This document shows, one piece after another, positions 12,635-24,541 of a stretch of DNA of 64,000 nt. The stretch comes from Tipula vernalis (Eukaryota; Arthropoda; Insecta; Diptera; Tipulidae), in the NCBI GenBank assembly GCA_958295665.1, contig OY282558.1:334029106-334093105 (forward strand). Reading direction: 5' to 3'. Every line of letters begins with the position of its first letter. Position 1 is the stretch's first letter. The translations under genes and the position numbers were made by a program. Below the pieces are notes generated by a model. The model did no database searches. It saw nothing but the letters and a program-made list of their open reading frames with translations, and had not been told where the DNA came from.

Positions 12635-13680
12635 TACTACATGGGCTGAAAAGTTTCCTCTATTGATAATAAAACGCAAATTTTTTGGCAGTGATTTTAT
12701 TTAATGTTCAATACATCTCCTTTTAAGTCATTAAGTTCCAACATTTCAATAACTGTCTTCTAAAACGATTTTTCAAACACTTCAAAATTTGCTTTTGTTT
12801 CGACTATTACTTCATCATTCGACGCAAATCTCTTTCCGGAGACATTGTACTATCTTGAAGAAAGAGAATTGTTTTCCTCGACAAATGTGGTCGTGTCGCC
12901 TTGATTGCATCGTTCAATTTGTCCACTAACGCACTATAATACTTGCCATTGCCAGTGATTGTCTTTCCTTTTTCTTAGATAGTCAGTGAGAAATATTCCA
13001 TATGTTTCTCAAAAAATAGTACTTAAGCTTAACCTCTCCAACTGATTGTTTTGTTTTTGGTCGCTTTGGTCAGCTTTGACCAGGTTTCACCCACTGTGCA
13101 AACTGTTATCCAGACTCTGGTGTATAGTAATGAATTCAGGTTTCATCAACTAATATTAATTGATGCAACAAGTCCTCCTTATTATGCTTTAACATGCTCA
13201 AACTTTGCTGTGAAGTGATTACTCGTTCGCGTTTTTGATTGACAGTGAGCGAAAGCGGCACCCATTTTGCTTTAAGCTTTTTCATATACAAAATCACGCA
13301 AGATATTTGTTTACAACATCAACAATTTAACTCAAATTCACTTTACGATCGCTCAAAATATGTAATACTTATCTTGGATTTTTTTAAATCATTTCTAATG
13401 TCACCTCTTTTGGCTTTCCGCTGCTTTCATAATCAAAAACACTCGTGCGACCACGATTAAATTCACCGATCTAAAAATGGACGGTTTCATAGGCTGGTGT
13501 AGACTTACCCAAAGTTAAATTAACATCCTTTTTGATGTAAGATTGGTTTGCTGATAAGCCTTTCAAATATAAAGATAAGGAATTGCTCCTCGAATTTGAA
13601 ATTTATCGTCAATTTTGTTGCTTTTGAAATGCAAACTAAATGATAGATCGACTTGATGGCGTAGATGGCGCCTAAGAAAA
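12635..13680 (-). pseudogene. Irritans-type mariner transposase relic
   Basis: Read on the minus strand, fragments match mariner transposase in order: an N-terminal HTH region (KKDVNLTLGKSTPAYETV), GRTSVF, then KWVPLSLTVNQKRERVITSQ, the first catalytic region LILVDETWIHYYTPESG, and KRPKTKQSV. Frameshifts and stops break it throughout. The C-terminal side ends at TACTACATGGGCTGAAAAGT (12635), the family's terminal repeat, which also occurs at 32214 and in variant form at 18423. The partner terminal repeat expected near 13.7 kb is missing. D34D-type mariners cut and paste at TA. This copy is inactive. Confidence 0.8.
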
Positions 13681-13914
13681 GATTACTTATATTTTCGAAT
13701 TTTAATAATGATAGCTCATCGTCAAAACGTCACTTTTGTGTTTAACAACAGATTTTCGTTTGTATGTCGAGTACTTAATTATCTTAAAAACTAAAAAAAA
13801 TGCAATACAAGTCAGTAATGACGCCTATGTCAGTATTATAGCCGTTAACCTTAGATGTCACAGTTCTAAAAAGTAGGCAGTAATGAAAAGTAGCTACTGT
13901 AATTCATAGCTACT

Positions 13915-14590
13915 GTAACTAAGGTGGTTTGGCATCTATTGGAGGGGGGGGCCAAAGTTGAGTAGATTAATCTACCAGCTCCGTAACCTGCCAGTAGGGT
14001 GCGCATCACGTGAGCTGTTCTGGTATTGTCATTAGGCAGCTGCGTGATGGGTACAATTGTGTAAGGGGCAACCTGTTCACAATTCGCAAGTGTACGTGCT
14101 GCCTCCTCGTGGCAACCACTGGTAACTAAGGCCATTTGGCACATTTTTGGCCATTTGGCGCGCTAAAGGAGAAAACCTTGGCAAAAAACCCTAATGTAAG
14201 GTGGAACAGCATATGCATATTCTTGTAGTAAAGCTGGGTGACCTACATACATGCGATTTGCAATTCCCAGCAACTCGTAAGAGTAAAATCAAACAGAATA
14301 CGAGTCAGGAGTAGGAATAAACGGGAGTGGGACAACCCTCTCGAGGTCCTTGGGCTCCAATGCTACCGTCTTTCTAGCGGAACTACATGCTGTAGTAAAC
14401 ATCTAGGAGGGAGAGCAATAAGCCCAGATAGTATGTATCTCGTACGGGGAGGCAGTATTGTCAGGTTCATTAAGAACCTCAATATTGACTGGACTGATAA
14501 TTAAGCAGGGTACAGCACAATAGATCTTTTAGGTCGCAGTGCGAAGTGGCTGATCGCCCGCATGGCCCTCCAATAATAATAATAATAATA
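13915..14590 (+). mobile_element. Non-LTR element 3' fragment with (TAA)n tail
   Basis: A 5'-truncated, GC-richer segment ends in (TAA)n at about 14573-14590. It shares blocks with a reverse-oriented copy at 56586-57170: GAGGGAGAGCAATAAGCCCA, the AATATTGACTGGACTGATAA block, and TCACGTGAGCTGTTCTGGT against the complement of ACCAGAATAGTTCACGTGA. The tail marks the 3' end, so it lies on the plus strand. Open frames on either strand (13866-14144, 14238-14504) show no domain, so this is probably 3' UTR or decayed ORF2. The exact 5' limit is uncertain. Confidence 0.65.
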
Positions 14591-17500
14591 CTGTAACTAA
14601 GGACGAAAAATAGAAGATTACATACCAAGGCGGAAAGTATTCCATTCCTGTCTAGAGAGTTTTAATTTACCGAGAGGCGTAGCCTCGAGGTGAACTAGTT
14701 TTCGAGAGGGGAGTGTTACTTTTCGTTTTGCCTACTACTTTACTCACAATCAGAGGCATTTAATAAAACAAGCAATAGTAGTCTTATTTTCATGAGAATT
14801 TTAAGCTAAATATTCATTAACCTAAATCGGGTTTAATAAACCACAGTCTGTCTAGGGTATTAGGGTCTTATCGGTTTACGAACATACTATTCGGGCATAT
14901 AGTAACAATACCGTAAACTTTTTGTTTTAGTAGCATACCAAATTGTTTATACAAATCATATGTTTTAAATGAAATTACGTGTTCTTATATGAATATGTAT
15001 GACTGTAGTACCTCGCTTAAAGAACCTCGAATAAGGATGAAAGTATAAAACAAAGTTATTGTGATTACTACTAGTGCTTTAGTGTAGTTTCAAAACAATG
15101 TACAGTCTCATTTACAAATATCGATCACGAAACAACGACGTAGGTATGGGCTAAACAAATATAGTCAAAACTCCAAAATCCTCCATCTCCGGTTACTTAT
15201 TTTAAAAAAAAATCAAAATAAAGTATAAGTAATACAACATTTTAATAAAATAATAACTATGTATTACAATGTTTTATATGCGAGTAACTAAGAGATTTAC
15301 TATTGTTCCTTTATAAATAAAATAAACAAGTTTTTATAAAGATAAACCTTATTCTGATGCTACCATCAATGATAAATAAAAGTATAACATTGAATTGTGA
15401 CGAAATGTCTAAAGGTAAACTAACAAAATATACTTATATATGTATGTATGTATGTATGTATAAAAAGCAAATTAAACTGTGTCTTAGTCATAAAAAAATA
15501 AGAACGACAGAAACGAGAAACGGTGAACTTAAAATGATATTTAGAGAAAATCAATTTTTCTTCAACAGATCAATATTAGCGAGAATTAACAAATACAAAT
15601 CATTTAAAAAAAAAGTTAAATAACTGGAAACTAGAAATAGAACAGGAAAAAATTAAATGCAATAATATTAAATTTATGTATTTAAGTCTTTTTCAATTTG
15701 TATATATATGTATTATTCTATATACAAGTTTTTCACGTTAAATTAAATAAGTATTTGCAAATTAAGTGCAATTGTTTTCAAATGTATTTGTGCAAATATT
15801 TCCAAAACTAAAGAAATATTCTACACTTAAACAAAACAAACTACAAGTATTTGCAATTTATTTAAAACCCTAAAGTAATTGAACCTATTGAACATGGATG
15901 AACCTTTTGCAAATTCCATGAAATTCATTGTTTTCGTCTTATGTACTATAGAGTGGCTTCTTACCACCCGAAAAACGTTTTCTCAATTACATTGATATTT
16001 TCGGCCAATAATATTTCGAGTATTTAAACAACAAACAATTATTACGAATAGATTTTAAGATAAGTATTTAGATTTCTTGGAACGAACAATTTTGACACCT
16101 TTTTTTATTTTTTTATAGTCTTTCTACTCAAAATTATTTACTCGTGTGTACTCGTACATGTTGAATTCAAAATGCCATAAATCTCTTTATACTTATTTAT
16201 TGTTTTACATCAAAATATAACTTATGCCAAAATTTAATTTGTGACATTTTATGATTAGTACATGCAAAATATTGTTTTATGTGTGTAGGTTTATTGTTAT
16301 TAATCAAATATCACATTCACGTCATAGTTTGTCCAAGGACCGGAAACTCCGGATTAACAAGGTAATATGGCAATTTAGTTGGCTATTTATAATTCTATTT
16401 TTAAATTAAAAATTTTTCGCTAATGTAACTTCTTAATTAAGGATTATTCAAGAACTTGTTTTGTTTTTAATTTTCAGTTACTAATAATGTTAATAAGCGT
16501 AAAATAGATGTTTCCTTTAAATTTTTTAACGCTTTCAGTTAGTGTAGAGAAGTTGTGTGGAATATATGAGAATATTATAACGAATGTATACATACTTACA
16601 CATTTTTTGAAATAATGATAAATTCTGCACAATTTTGGCAATAAAATCAGAAAATTTTCTTAAATTAACGAGTTGTTGTGTCCTCGTTTAGTTTATATTT
16701 ACCTTTTCGTAGAATAAATTATAAATATTTTTTGACACAATTTATATTCTCACGATCCCAAAATTATTTATCAGCGTCTGGTTTTTGAACCCAATTGCGA
16801 ATAATATTGTTTATATTTGTATAAAAGGGGAACTGCTTGGTTTACACCATTCACCAAACTCCCTTAGTTTTAATTGAATAAACTGTTAGAATTGGAATAC
16901 ATTATGTTTGTAATATTAACAAAGATTTGCATAATAAAAGTTTAATAAAAATTCATGCCGTGTTCCTTAGAAATTCGAAAAATGGGTGAATCAATTCAGA
17001 AGGTATTAAATTTGCCATTAAAACCAATATATGTATTGTAAATAAGTAAATTTAAATCATAACATGTTGAGAAAAAATTTTTAAATACAAGGCTCAGAAA
17101 TAATATACCATAATAATTTAGCACATGCTCGAATAGCAACTGCATTTCTCGACGTTTCACTACAGTTGTAAATTGTAATGACACCACAAAACCTCGCTAC
17201 TTAGTATTCTCTTGATTTAGTATTTTATCTTAAGTCTTAACACACAATGAATAATAAGCCATCGGTAATTTTGATCTTTACAAGAACGAAAAGAGAAAGT
17301 TTACGTTAAACTAGGAAATCTAAGAAGTGGCATTTTTATAAATACCATTTTTTATAAATATATAGCAGCTAAAAGAACATGTTCACTTTCCTTTTTAATT
17401 TGACATATTAATATTTTGTAATCTGAACAGGCACGACGCAATCCCAATTTTTTCAGTTTCATTTTTGCAATTTTCTTTACTCGTCAACCACATCGAGAGC

Positions 17501-18422
17501 ACACGAGCCTGTTTTACGTACAGTGAGAACAGTAATTATTTCATTTAAGAATCATTTTACCCTTTTCAAGGGCTCATCGCAAATAAAGCATATAAGCATG
17601 AATCGAATATTTTCTTCGTGTTTTTGCCATTTTCAGAAATAAAAGTTGGAGAAATGCATCTTCTAAATTCAGTCATACAAATACAAATCAAGTGATTGTT
17701 TCAATATTATGATGATGTTTATTACTAGAACAACCATTCAAAAATTATGACGTAAATAATTACTAAGCTATATCATCTTATCGACTTAGATCTAAAGGGC
17801 AAATGTATTAATCATTTCTTTATGTAACATAAAGAAGCTCACGAACAATTTACTAAAGATGACACCTTACACGTGTTCACCACATTGTAATTATTTATGA
17901 TTACGACATAACAATACAAAAAATACAATAATTAAATAAAACTAAAATAAGCATTAAAGATTATATAAACCTTTGTTGTTTGAAGAAATAATAGTAAAAA
18001 CCGAGCAATAATACCAAGCAATTTTAATTTTTGGTTTTTAAATTAAAAATTTAATGAAACAAGGAAATTTCATTTTTATCGCCTAGCGCGCGCTTGACCT
18101 GAAATGAAATTTCACATATAAAATTGACACAAGTGAAAACGAAATTTCACCTCTAAAGTATATACTTAGTGCGTAGTTTATTTAGCAAAATGAGCGTTTT
18201 CTTATTAGAATAGAATACAAGAATACTCTGTTTTATCTCTACATATTTTTCACCGCATTTTTATCTTCATGTATGATAAATGCTAAATGTTGACATTTCA
18301 TTATTTATTAAATTTTTTGTTACGTCATAATTATGTGTATGGTTGTTAAGATTCTGCTTTCAATATAGTCTCGTATTCGTATTATAATACAAAAATCTAA
18401 AGTACTATATTAAAATTTCGTA
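14591..18422. other. AT-rich intergenic DNA with an (ATGT)n microsatellite
   Basis: No recognisable gene. An (ATGT)n tract lies at 15440-15460. A GC-richer patch at 14640-14740 (with GAGGCGTAGCCTCGAGGTG) may be an extra repeat edge but was not identified. GAAATTTCAC recurs at about 18105 and 18145. Confidence 0.5.
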
Positions 18423-18530
18423 TAGTACATGGTCTGAAAAGTTTTCTGCATTCATAATAAAACACATCTTTTTTGGCAATGTTTTTATTTAATCTTCAAT
18501 ATACTCTCCTTTTAACTCCATGTATATAGT
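18423..18530. mobile_element. Fragment of mariner end
   Basis: About 100 bp starting TAGTACATGGTCTGAAAAGT and including a TTTTTATTTAATCTTCAATA block align with the terminal 100 bp of the mariner copy at 12635. No transposase frame remains. A solo end like this suggests an old deletion derivative. Confidence 0.7.
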
Positions 18531-19337
18531 ATTAAAGATGTCCATTAAGAACCTGGTGGCGTAAAATCTGGTCGATATTAAGGTTAAATTATTTATTTTA
18601 GGATTTTTAGGAAATAAGAGGTGATTTTTGAATTGTCAGTGATTTAAATTATTTCAAGTTTGTTTAGTATTTACGATAATTAATTTAAATTTTAAAGGAA
18701 TATTTTTGGAAGCCCTTTAGATTTTATAAACTCCAAGTATTCAACAATCATATATGTAACTTTATAAAGTATCTTGTGCTAACTATTTTACCAGATATTG
18801 GGCTAGATACTCGATACTCTAGCAATTCGGAATTTGCAACTCGGTAAATATGGCGGATTTGCTAATCGAAAATTTGCTTGCATAATATCATATACACGAT
18901 TATTTCAGCAAAGTAAAAATATATTTTTGTATTCAGCACAAACGTCAAAGTGCTTAATAGAAAACAAAACCTCAAACGAATCAAAAGACAAAAAAATACG
19001 AAAACGATTTTGATAATACTTACTACGTGAATGACGAATGACGCAAGAACGATTCGAAAGCGATCTAAATGTCATTTCTATAATCTTCCTGGTTTTTTTT
19101 ATGGTTTAAATTATAAAGTTTTTTGACTTCCGTTATAGCGTGTAGTAGTTGTAGTAGTAGAGCGGAATGTAGCGATAACCAATGTCACCTAAAAGAAAAG
19201 TATTTGTTGGGAATGTTTCAAAATGCAGAATGTCGTAAAGTGCGTTGGACAAACTAGGTCTGTAAAGAGGATTACTTATTCACATACCCAAAAATATAAG
19301 TTTATTAAAATTCATTTTTTGTCAAAATGAACTGGAA
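18531..19337. other. Intergenic DNA
   Basis: No gene recognised. A GTAGTAGTTGTAGTAGTAG microsatellite-like patch lies near 19141-19160. The right edge may still belong to the Harbinger relic, whose terminal repeats were not found. Confidence 0.4.
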
Positions 19338-19680
19338 ATTATTACTCCTTCACATTTAGGGCATACACATTTTTCTTATTGACAAATGTGTAGCTGTCCG
19401 ATAACGCCGGCTTTTGAATTGGAATTTGAGTTCCGTCTGTGGCCCCATTCGCCATAGAAAACCCAAATTTCTCAAATTTCATAGAAAACCCAAATTTCTC
19501 ATAAAATTTTCGTTTACTAGGAGAATTTCATTACAGTTTGAAAATTTTATAAATTTATTGCTTTACGGCATACCGGACTTAAAAATTGAGGAAAAATACG
19601 ACTCACCGTCGGTTGCAATAAATTGTGGCAACACATTTGCCCACTGTTATATTGAAAGTTGCAAGAACCCAAAATTTTAA
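19338..19680 (-). pseudogene. PIF/Harbinger transposase relic (HARBI1-like, DDE_Tnp_4)
   Basis: The minus strand reads FQYNSGQMCCHNLLQPTVSR, close to the HTH-like QPTVSR segment of Harbinger nucleases. A frame break follows, then NGATDGTQIPIQKPALSD and SYTFVNKKNVYALNVKE, the region around the first catalytic aspartate (typical form IDGTHIPI ... N.K..HSINVQ). A 22-bp direct duplication around CATAGAAAACCCAAATTTC lies between the two parts. The second and third acidic residues are not found. This is a dead fragment of roughly 110 codons. It matters because MITEs near scarlet have the TWA target preference of this superfamily. Confidence 0.75.
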
Positions 19681-21445
19681 GGCTTACTAAGACCTAAAAA
19701 GATTTACCATGTTTGGTATTTCTTCTAAGGTCTTCCCAAAATTCCTCTATCAAAAGCTTTACGGTTTTTTATGTATACCGTTTAAAACAATCGTGATCGT
19801 CACATTCGTGACATTCATTAGTCTCCGCTGAATTACAGCTTTCATTCTTAATTAATTATTTCATAAATTATACACATTTATAATTAATCGATTTATTATT
19901 GTAATAAAATTATTGTTAATTTATTACAACATACTTACTATTCAAAATTTTTTGAAATTTGATTTTAAAAAGACAAGTTATATACTATCGTTGGCATAAA
20001 AATTACAGGTTCAGGTGGGCCCAAATTTTGGAATTATGTCAAAAAAACTAAATCCGATTTTTCTTTTCGTTTTTCAGTGGGTAAACCGTTTAATTTTCGT
20101 AGTTCAGTTATTTGTTTTGGTTTTCTAAGATAACTTTGATAATTACAAAGCTGTGTGAACAATGTTTTACTACAAAATGTGAACTTACTAATTTAAAGTA
20201 ACTTTGCTAGATTTCTTAAGGTGGAATAAAAAAATATTTACAAATAAAAGATATTCAATTTGATAGATACATTAAATTGCCGCTTAAAAAATATAGGTTC
20301 CTGTTCAATTAAAACTAGTTTGACCTTGAAATAACCTTTAAGATAACCCCAAAATATAACATAAATAATATTATACTCCTTCCCCTCAAAACCTTACAAC
20401 TTTTGTGTGGAAAACATTTTTCAGAAACGTTGGGTTTTCTAGATACGTAATTCGGGTGGAAACTTTTCAAGTGAACACACACAGTATATGATTTCCACAA
20501 AACTAATAATAATTTCGCTAATATATTATCCATGATCCATCGATAATACTTAACCCTTTGTGAATGAATCATTTTTATCATATCTAATTTTACTTAAGGT
20601 AAGCAAACGGCTATAACACTGATATACGGCCTGACAATAGTATGTTTGATATTCATTATTAATTTTTAACTTTATTATTTTTCCAATATAGTATATAGAT
20701 TTTCTAAAAGTTAAATTTATTTAAGTATATTTTGGGGAAAAAGGACTAATTACTTTAGCCTGCTCCTGTAAAGGAACAGTTTTTAGCCTCCTCTACGAAG
20801 GAGCATTTTGAGCACTTACTGAAGTTGTACTCACCATATAAGGAATTGTTGTGTTTACCCCCTGCAAAAACAGCGGCTACACCACCGACAGTCTCTGATA
20901 TCTCAAACATGCAAGAGATATCGAGGATATAAGCAAGGGTTAATGTGTTATGGTATATCGAGTATTCGAAATGTTATTATATACATATATCATCGCTATC
21001 ATCGCACACTATCATATGTGAACATTTTCTGTTCAGGACGTCAAAAAAAATTCCATAAATGCGCTTAATATTCGAAACTTTGCCAGAACCATTTTCTATG
21101 ATTGTACTAAAGCTAAAAAATAATTTGCCGCTGTCATGCCCAATTCTAGGTCTAAGTAACGTATAAGAAAAATTAATTTTTTCACACTCATTCGATCATT
21201 TGCGATGGTAGCGACAATGTATATTTGATGAAAAGTTTAATTAAAGAACTTTATTTCCCCAAGTATTAATGTGTCACTATTCTCTGTACCTTTTCTTCAG
21301 TATTCTTCTCTTTCTATCATGACGAAAAGAAAAATATTTTGAGAACCATACGCAGTTATATGTTACAATCGGGAGGGAATCACCTCGAATTCTCAACAGT
21401 AAAAATTCCAAAAGAAAAATCGTAAAAACATAAATTTAATTGCCA
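19681..21445. other. AT-rich intergenic DNA with one GC-richer island
   Basis: Mostly featureless. Positions 20755-20945 are distinctly GC-richer and contain TTTAGCCTCCTCTACGAAGG and a CCACCGACAGTCTC block. The minus strand can be read there as NNSLYGEYNFSKCSKCSF, but I recognise no family. It may be a small coding relic of a retroelement. Confidence 0.45.
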
Positions 21446-22590
21446 GGGGTGCTATTCTTGAACCATTACGAAAACTTTCGTATTGCGAGTTAGTGTCAAA
21501 GTATTACGAAAACTCTAAAATCGTATTCTTGAAATCAGATTACGAAAATATTCGCAACGGAACGTTACCAAAATTTTCGTAATTGGTTTTTCGTTTCCCA
21601 TTGCATTTCGTAATGAAATCATTTGAATTTTTGTGTTAATTATTGTAGTGTTTTTTTATTCGCTCCGGATAGCTGCTATCGAGAGCCGTCATATGAAAAG
21701 TGGCTCCGGATAGCGCTCCGTATAAATAGGTAGAGCCAAATATTTTGTATATCAAGTTTTCGCTAAACAATTGAATTAAAAATGATAGTTTGATGTTAAA
21801 TAAGTTTAGTTTACCAATAAATAGCGCGTCAAATTTAAATTTAGGCGTATAAAAATGACGGCTCTCGATAGCAGCTATCCGGAGCGAATAAAAAAACACG
21901 ACTTATATTGATGTTCATAAAACTCAATATTTTATAAAAAAGTGAAAACAAAAGCGTAACTTTTTTTTCTTTGTTTCACGTGTTCTTAAAAATATGTATT
22001 ATTTATTTCGAGATAACGATGTACATAACATATGCATTCGGTTTTGTTTACTACCTAACTAAAACAAAAGGATATTTTCTTCTAAATTTTTGTATTTACA
22101 TGTCATATAGTACGAGACCTAAATCTTGGGATATTTTTTTTAATGCTTCACCACTTTCTAATTTTAAACAATACTTGTAAGGGTATGAGATTTTTCATAA
22201 TTGGCAATTGGCTATAGCGGACAAAAATGGAATATGGGGTTCAATACAACGAAAATATGTTATTTAAAGCTATATTCCCTATTTAACTTTTATATTTATT
22301 TGTTAAAATTGTAATTATTGGAAATTAATTAATGCAATGTGTAATTTTAAGTGTGATTTTTATCATTCATTAAGTTCATTTGGAACAATTTTGTTTTATC
22401 ATTTTAAATGCCCAGTCTTCAAACATTACGAAAATTTTCGTAATGCACAATATTTTCGTAATCGTAATGGTGAAATCATAAATTAGTATTCTTGAAACCA
22501 TTACGAAAATTACGAAAGAGGAATAAAAAACTAAGAAGATTTCGAAAGAGATGATTAAAAATGTTAGTATAACCGAGAATATTAAGCGAA
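21446..22590. mobile_element. Left blocks of the ATTACGAAAATTTTCGTAAT inverted-repeat family
   Basis: The block starts AGGGGTGCTATTCTTGAACC and carries many versions of the palindromic word ATTACGAAAATTTTCG. Its complement occurs at 29341-29645, which ends GGTTCAAGAATAGCACCCC. Shared internal stretches include GCAACGGAACGTTAC and CATTGCATTTCGTAATGAAATC. A second direct copy of the start (CATTACGAAAATTTTCGTAA, then GGTGAAATCATAAATTAGTA) lies at 22415-22590, so two copies or a rearrangement are present. No transposase frame was recognised. Termini in GGGGTGC with long inverted arms fit a non-autonomous DNA transposon of unknown superfamily. Confidence 0.65.
21648..21899. mobile_element. 252-bp MITE inserted in the left block
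   Basis: The arms begin GTGTTTTTTTATTCGCTCCG and continue GATAGCTGCTATCGAGAGCC (then GTCAT), mirrored exactly at 21855-21899, for about 44 bp of inverted match. The block at 29.34 kb lacks this segment between its AATTATATTC and GTTCATAAAACTC words, which shows it is an insertion. The minus-strand frame across it is only the palindrome read through. Confidence 0.85.
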
Positions 22591-23210
22591 GCGGACGCTT
22601 TCTTTACTTAAAATTAATTATTGTTGTGAATTTTTGTCAATAAGGTAAAAGACCCAATTGTGGATCGCTATTTTTAAGTTAAGCATTTGCTGTATTTTAT
22701 AAAACTTCTAACAATGAAAAATAAATATTTATTTTTTATTTTTACATAGATTTATTATTTTTTTCAAAATAAAAGTCTTGAAATCATACATTTTGCAAAG
22801 GTTAATGCCAATTTTTTGCAAAAATGTGGATTTACTTCAGGGGTTGTATTGTAGATCGCCTTAAAATTTCATGCGGCTAAAGCGGATCGTTTAACGTTTC
22901 TAATGTGGATCTCAGCGTAGAATAGTAGCTGTTTAAATTAATTTAAAATTAAATATATAAAATTTTAAAGTTATTCTTTTCATAAAAAAACATTCTTTAT
23001 TTCTATAAAATACAGGATTTAGTTAAATAAAAATTAAAAATGACTAAAAAATAATAAAACTTCATGTTTTAACAGCACAAAATAATAACTTAAACAAAAT
23101 AAATATTTAAGTATCACATAAAAGTTTACACTTATCACATCAAAATTCAAAAATATTTATGCATAAAAATTATGTTTGTACTAGTAAGGTGTAGCTGATA
23201 AGGGTTTAAT

Positions 23211-24293
23211 TCAATTATTTTTGTCGCGTAACGAGTTTACTTCTTCGACGGAATAAACCCCTCGCGCGTTTATCAACACTGTCACTGGTTCCACAATTTT
23301 TTGGATAATATCCGTCTTGCTATACCAACAATCATCATCTTTGTCGGGCCATTTCCAATTATTCCCGAACATACACATCACCCTTACAAAATATTCGTCT
23401 TTTTTTATATTCTGTATTATTCCTGGAAACAACTCACCCTCATATTTAACAATAACATACTGTTGAACTTTAAGTTCAAGATCAACATCAGTAGTGCTCG
23501 CTGACGTTATTGTTTCCTTATTTTCTCTTTTTCCAGAATCCAAACAATGATTCCTTTTTTTTTCTATATTTTCCTGTCTTTTTCGCTTTCTTTCTTCTTT
23601 ATCATTATTTTCCTTTTCCTTTTTATCTATTTTATTTTTAGAATACAAAATCCATTGTTGTGATGAGACCACTTCTGGTAACTTATCCCTTCTATATGAA
23701 ATTGATTCAAGCTTGGGTGTCGGCCAAATTAAATTTTGTTTGAACGGTGTTGGTAAATCGTTATTAATTTTTTCGTCTAGTTTTTTTGGAGTTTGATGTT
23801 CACTTTCGACTGTTACCGAGCCATCAAATTCTATATTTAAAGTTAGAGCAGAGTTTTCTTGTAATATCCCATCTAGATCAACGTCCATACTATCGAGGCC
23901 TAATAAATGATTATCTAAAGTTTCTCCAATATTAAGATAGGAAGGCTCATCACATCCTAGTTTCCGTTCACTAACATTTGTTGCTGCAATTTTATTTTTG
24001 AGATACTTCCAGTATTCGAATAAACATGTATCCTCCTTGGATCCAGACCAAGAATTGCATAAGAGAGCCATTTCAAATAAATTTAATTTCAAATCTCCCA
24101 AATAACTATCAAGGTGTTCTAAGTGATCATTTAAATTATTTGGAACATTGCTTTGTTGGGCAATGCGATTATTATCTTGTATAAGTGGTTTCACTTCGTT
24201 GCTAATAAGTTTCTCGTAATTTATAGCGTTGGCGTCGAGGGGACATAAGCCGCATGCTTTGAAACCGTTTCGTAAATTTTCTTCAAAGCGCAC
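23211..24293 (-). pseudogene. Pogo-like transposase, C-terminal part
   Basis: This 360-codon frame begins at the deletion junction. Its first residues, ENLRNGFKACGLCPLDANAI, match the post-catalytic 'GF.ACGL.PLD..A' motif of pogo/CENP-B-type transposases. A basic Lys/Arg/Glu-rich stretch at about residues 220-250 may be a nuclear localisation signal. The end, with GELFPGIIQ and GNNWKWPDKDDDCWY, is the C-terminal module seen in insect pogo-like proteins. It overlaps the N-terminal frame by 73 bases in another phase, which is what an internal deletion that lost the DDE region would leave. The long intact frame suggests the deletion is recent or the tail is tolerated. Confidence 0.75.
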
Positions 24294-24541
24294 CCAATTT
24301 TAGCCATATGGTCAATCCACGTACATAAATGTCGCTCTTGATCTTTCGATAAAATGCTCGGTGCGCCTTGTTTTATATCGGCGCTCAGGTTTTTAGTATG
24401 ATGGTTGCATAAGGTTGTTTTTGGAACTTTAAATGTTTTGCTGGCAGTGTGAACAGTCATGCCAAATTTCACTGCTTCCAAAGCATTTTTTAATCCATCC
24501 CTTGAAATTTGTACAGCTGCATTGGATTTGGTAGGAGCCAT
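24221..24541 (-). pseudogene. Pogo-like transposase, N-terminal helix-turn-helix part
   Basis: This 106-codon frame starts MAPTKSNAAVQISRDGLKNA and continues through VKFGMTVHTASKTFKVPKTT, a Psq/CENP-B-type HTH near residues 12-48, where DNA-binding helices of pogo transposases lie. SILSKDQERHLCTWIDHMAK at about residues 81-100 fits the start of the second DNA-binding half. The frame then shifts into out-of-frame sequence of the next piece. In a full protein the DDE catalytic domain of about 200 residues should follow; it is absent. The start methionine is well placed at the 5' end of the coding region. Confidence 0.8.
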
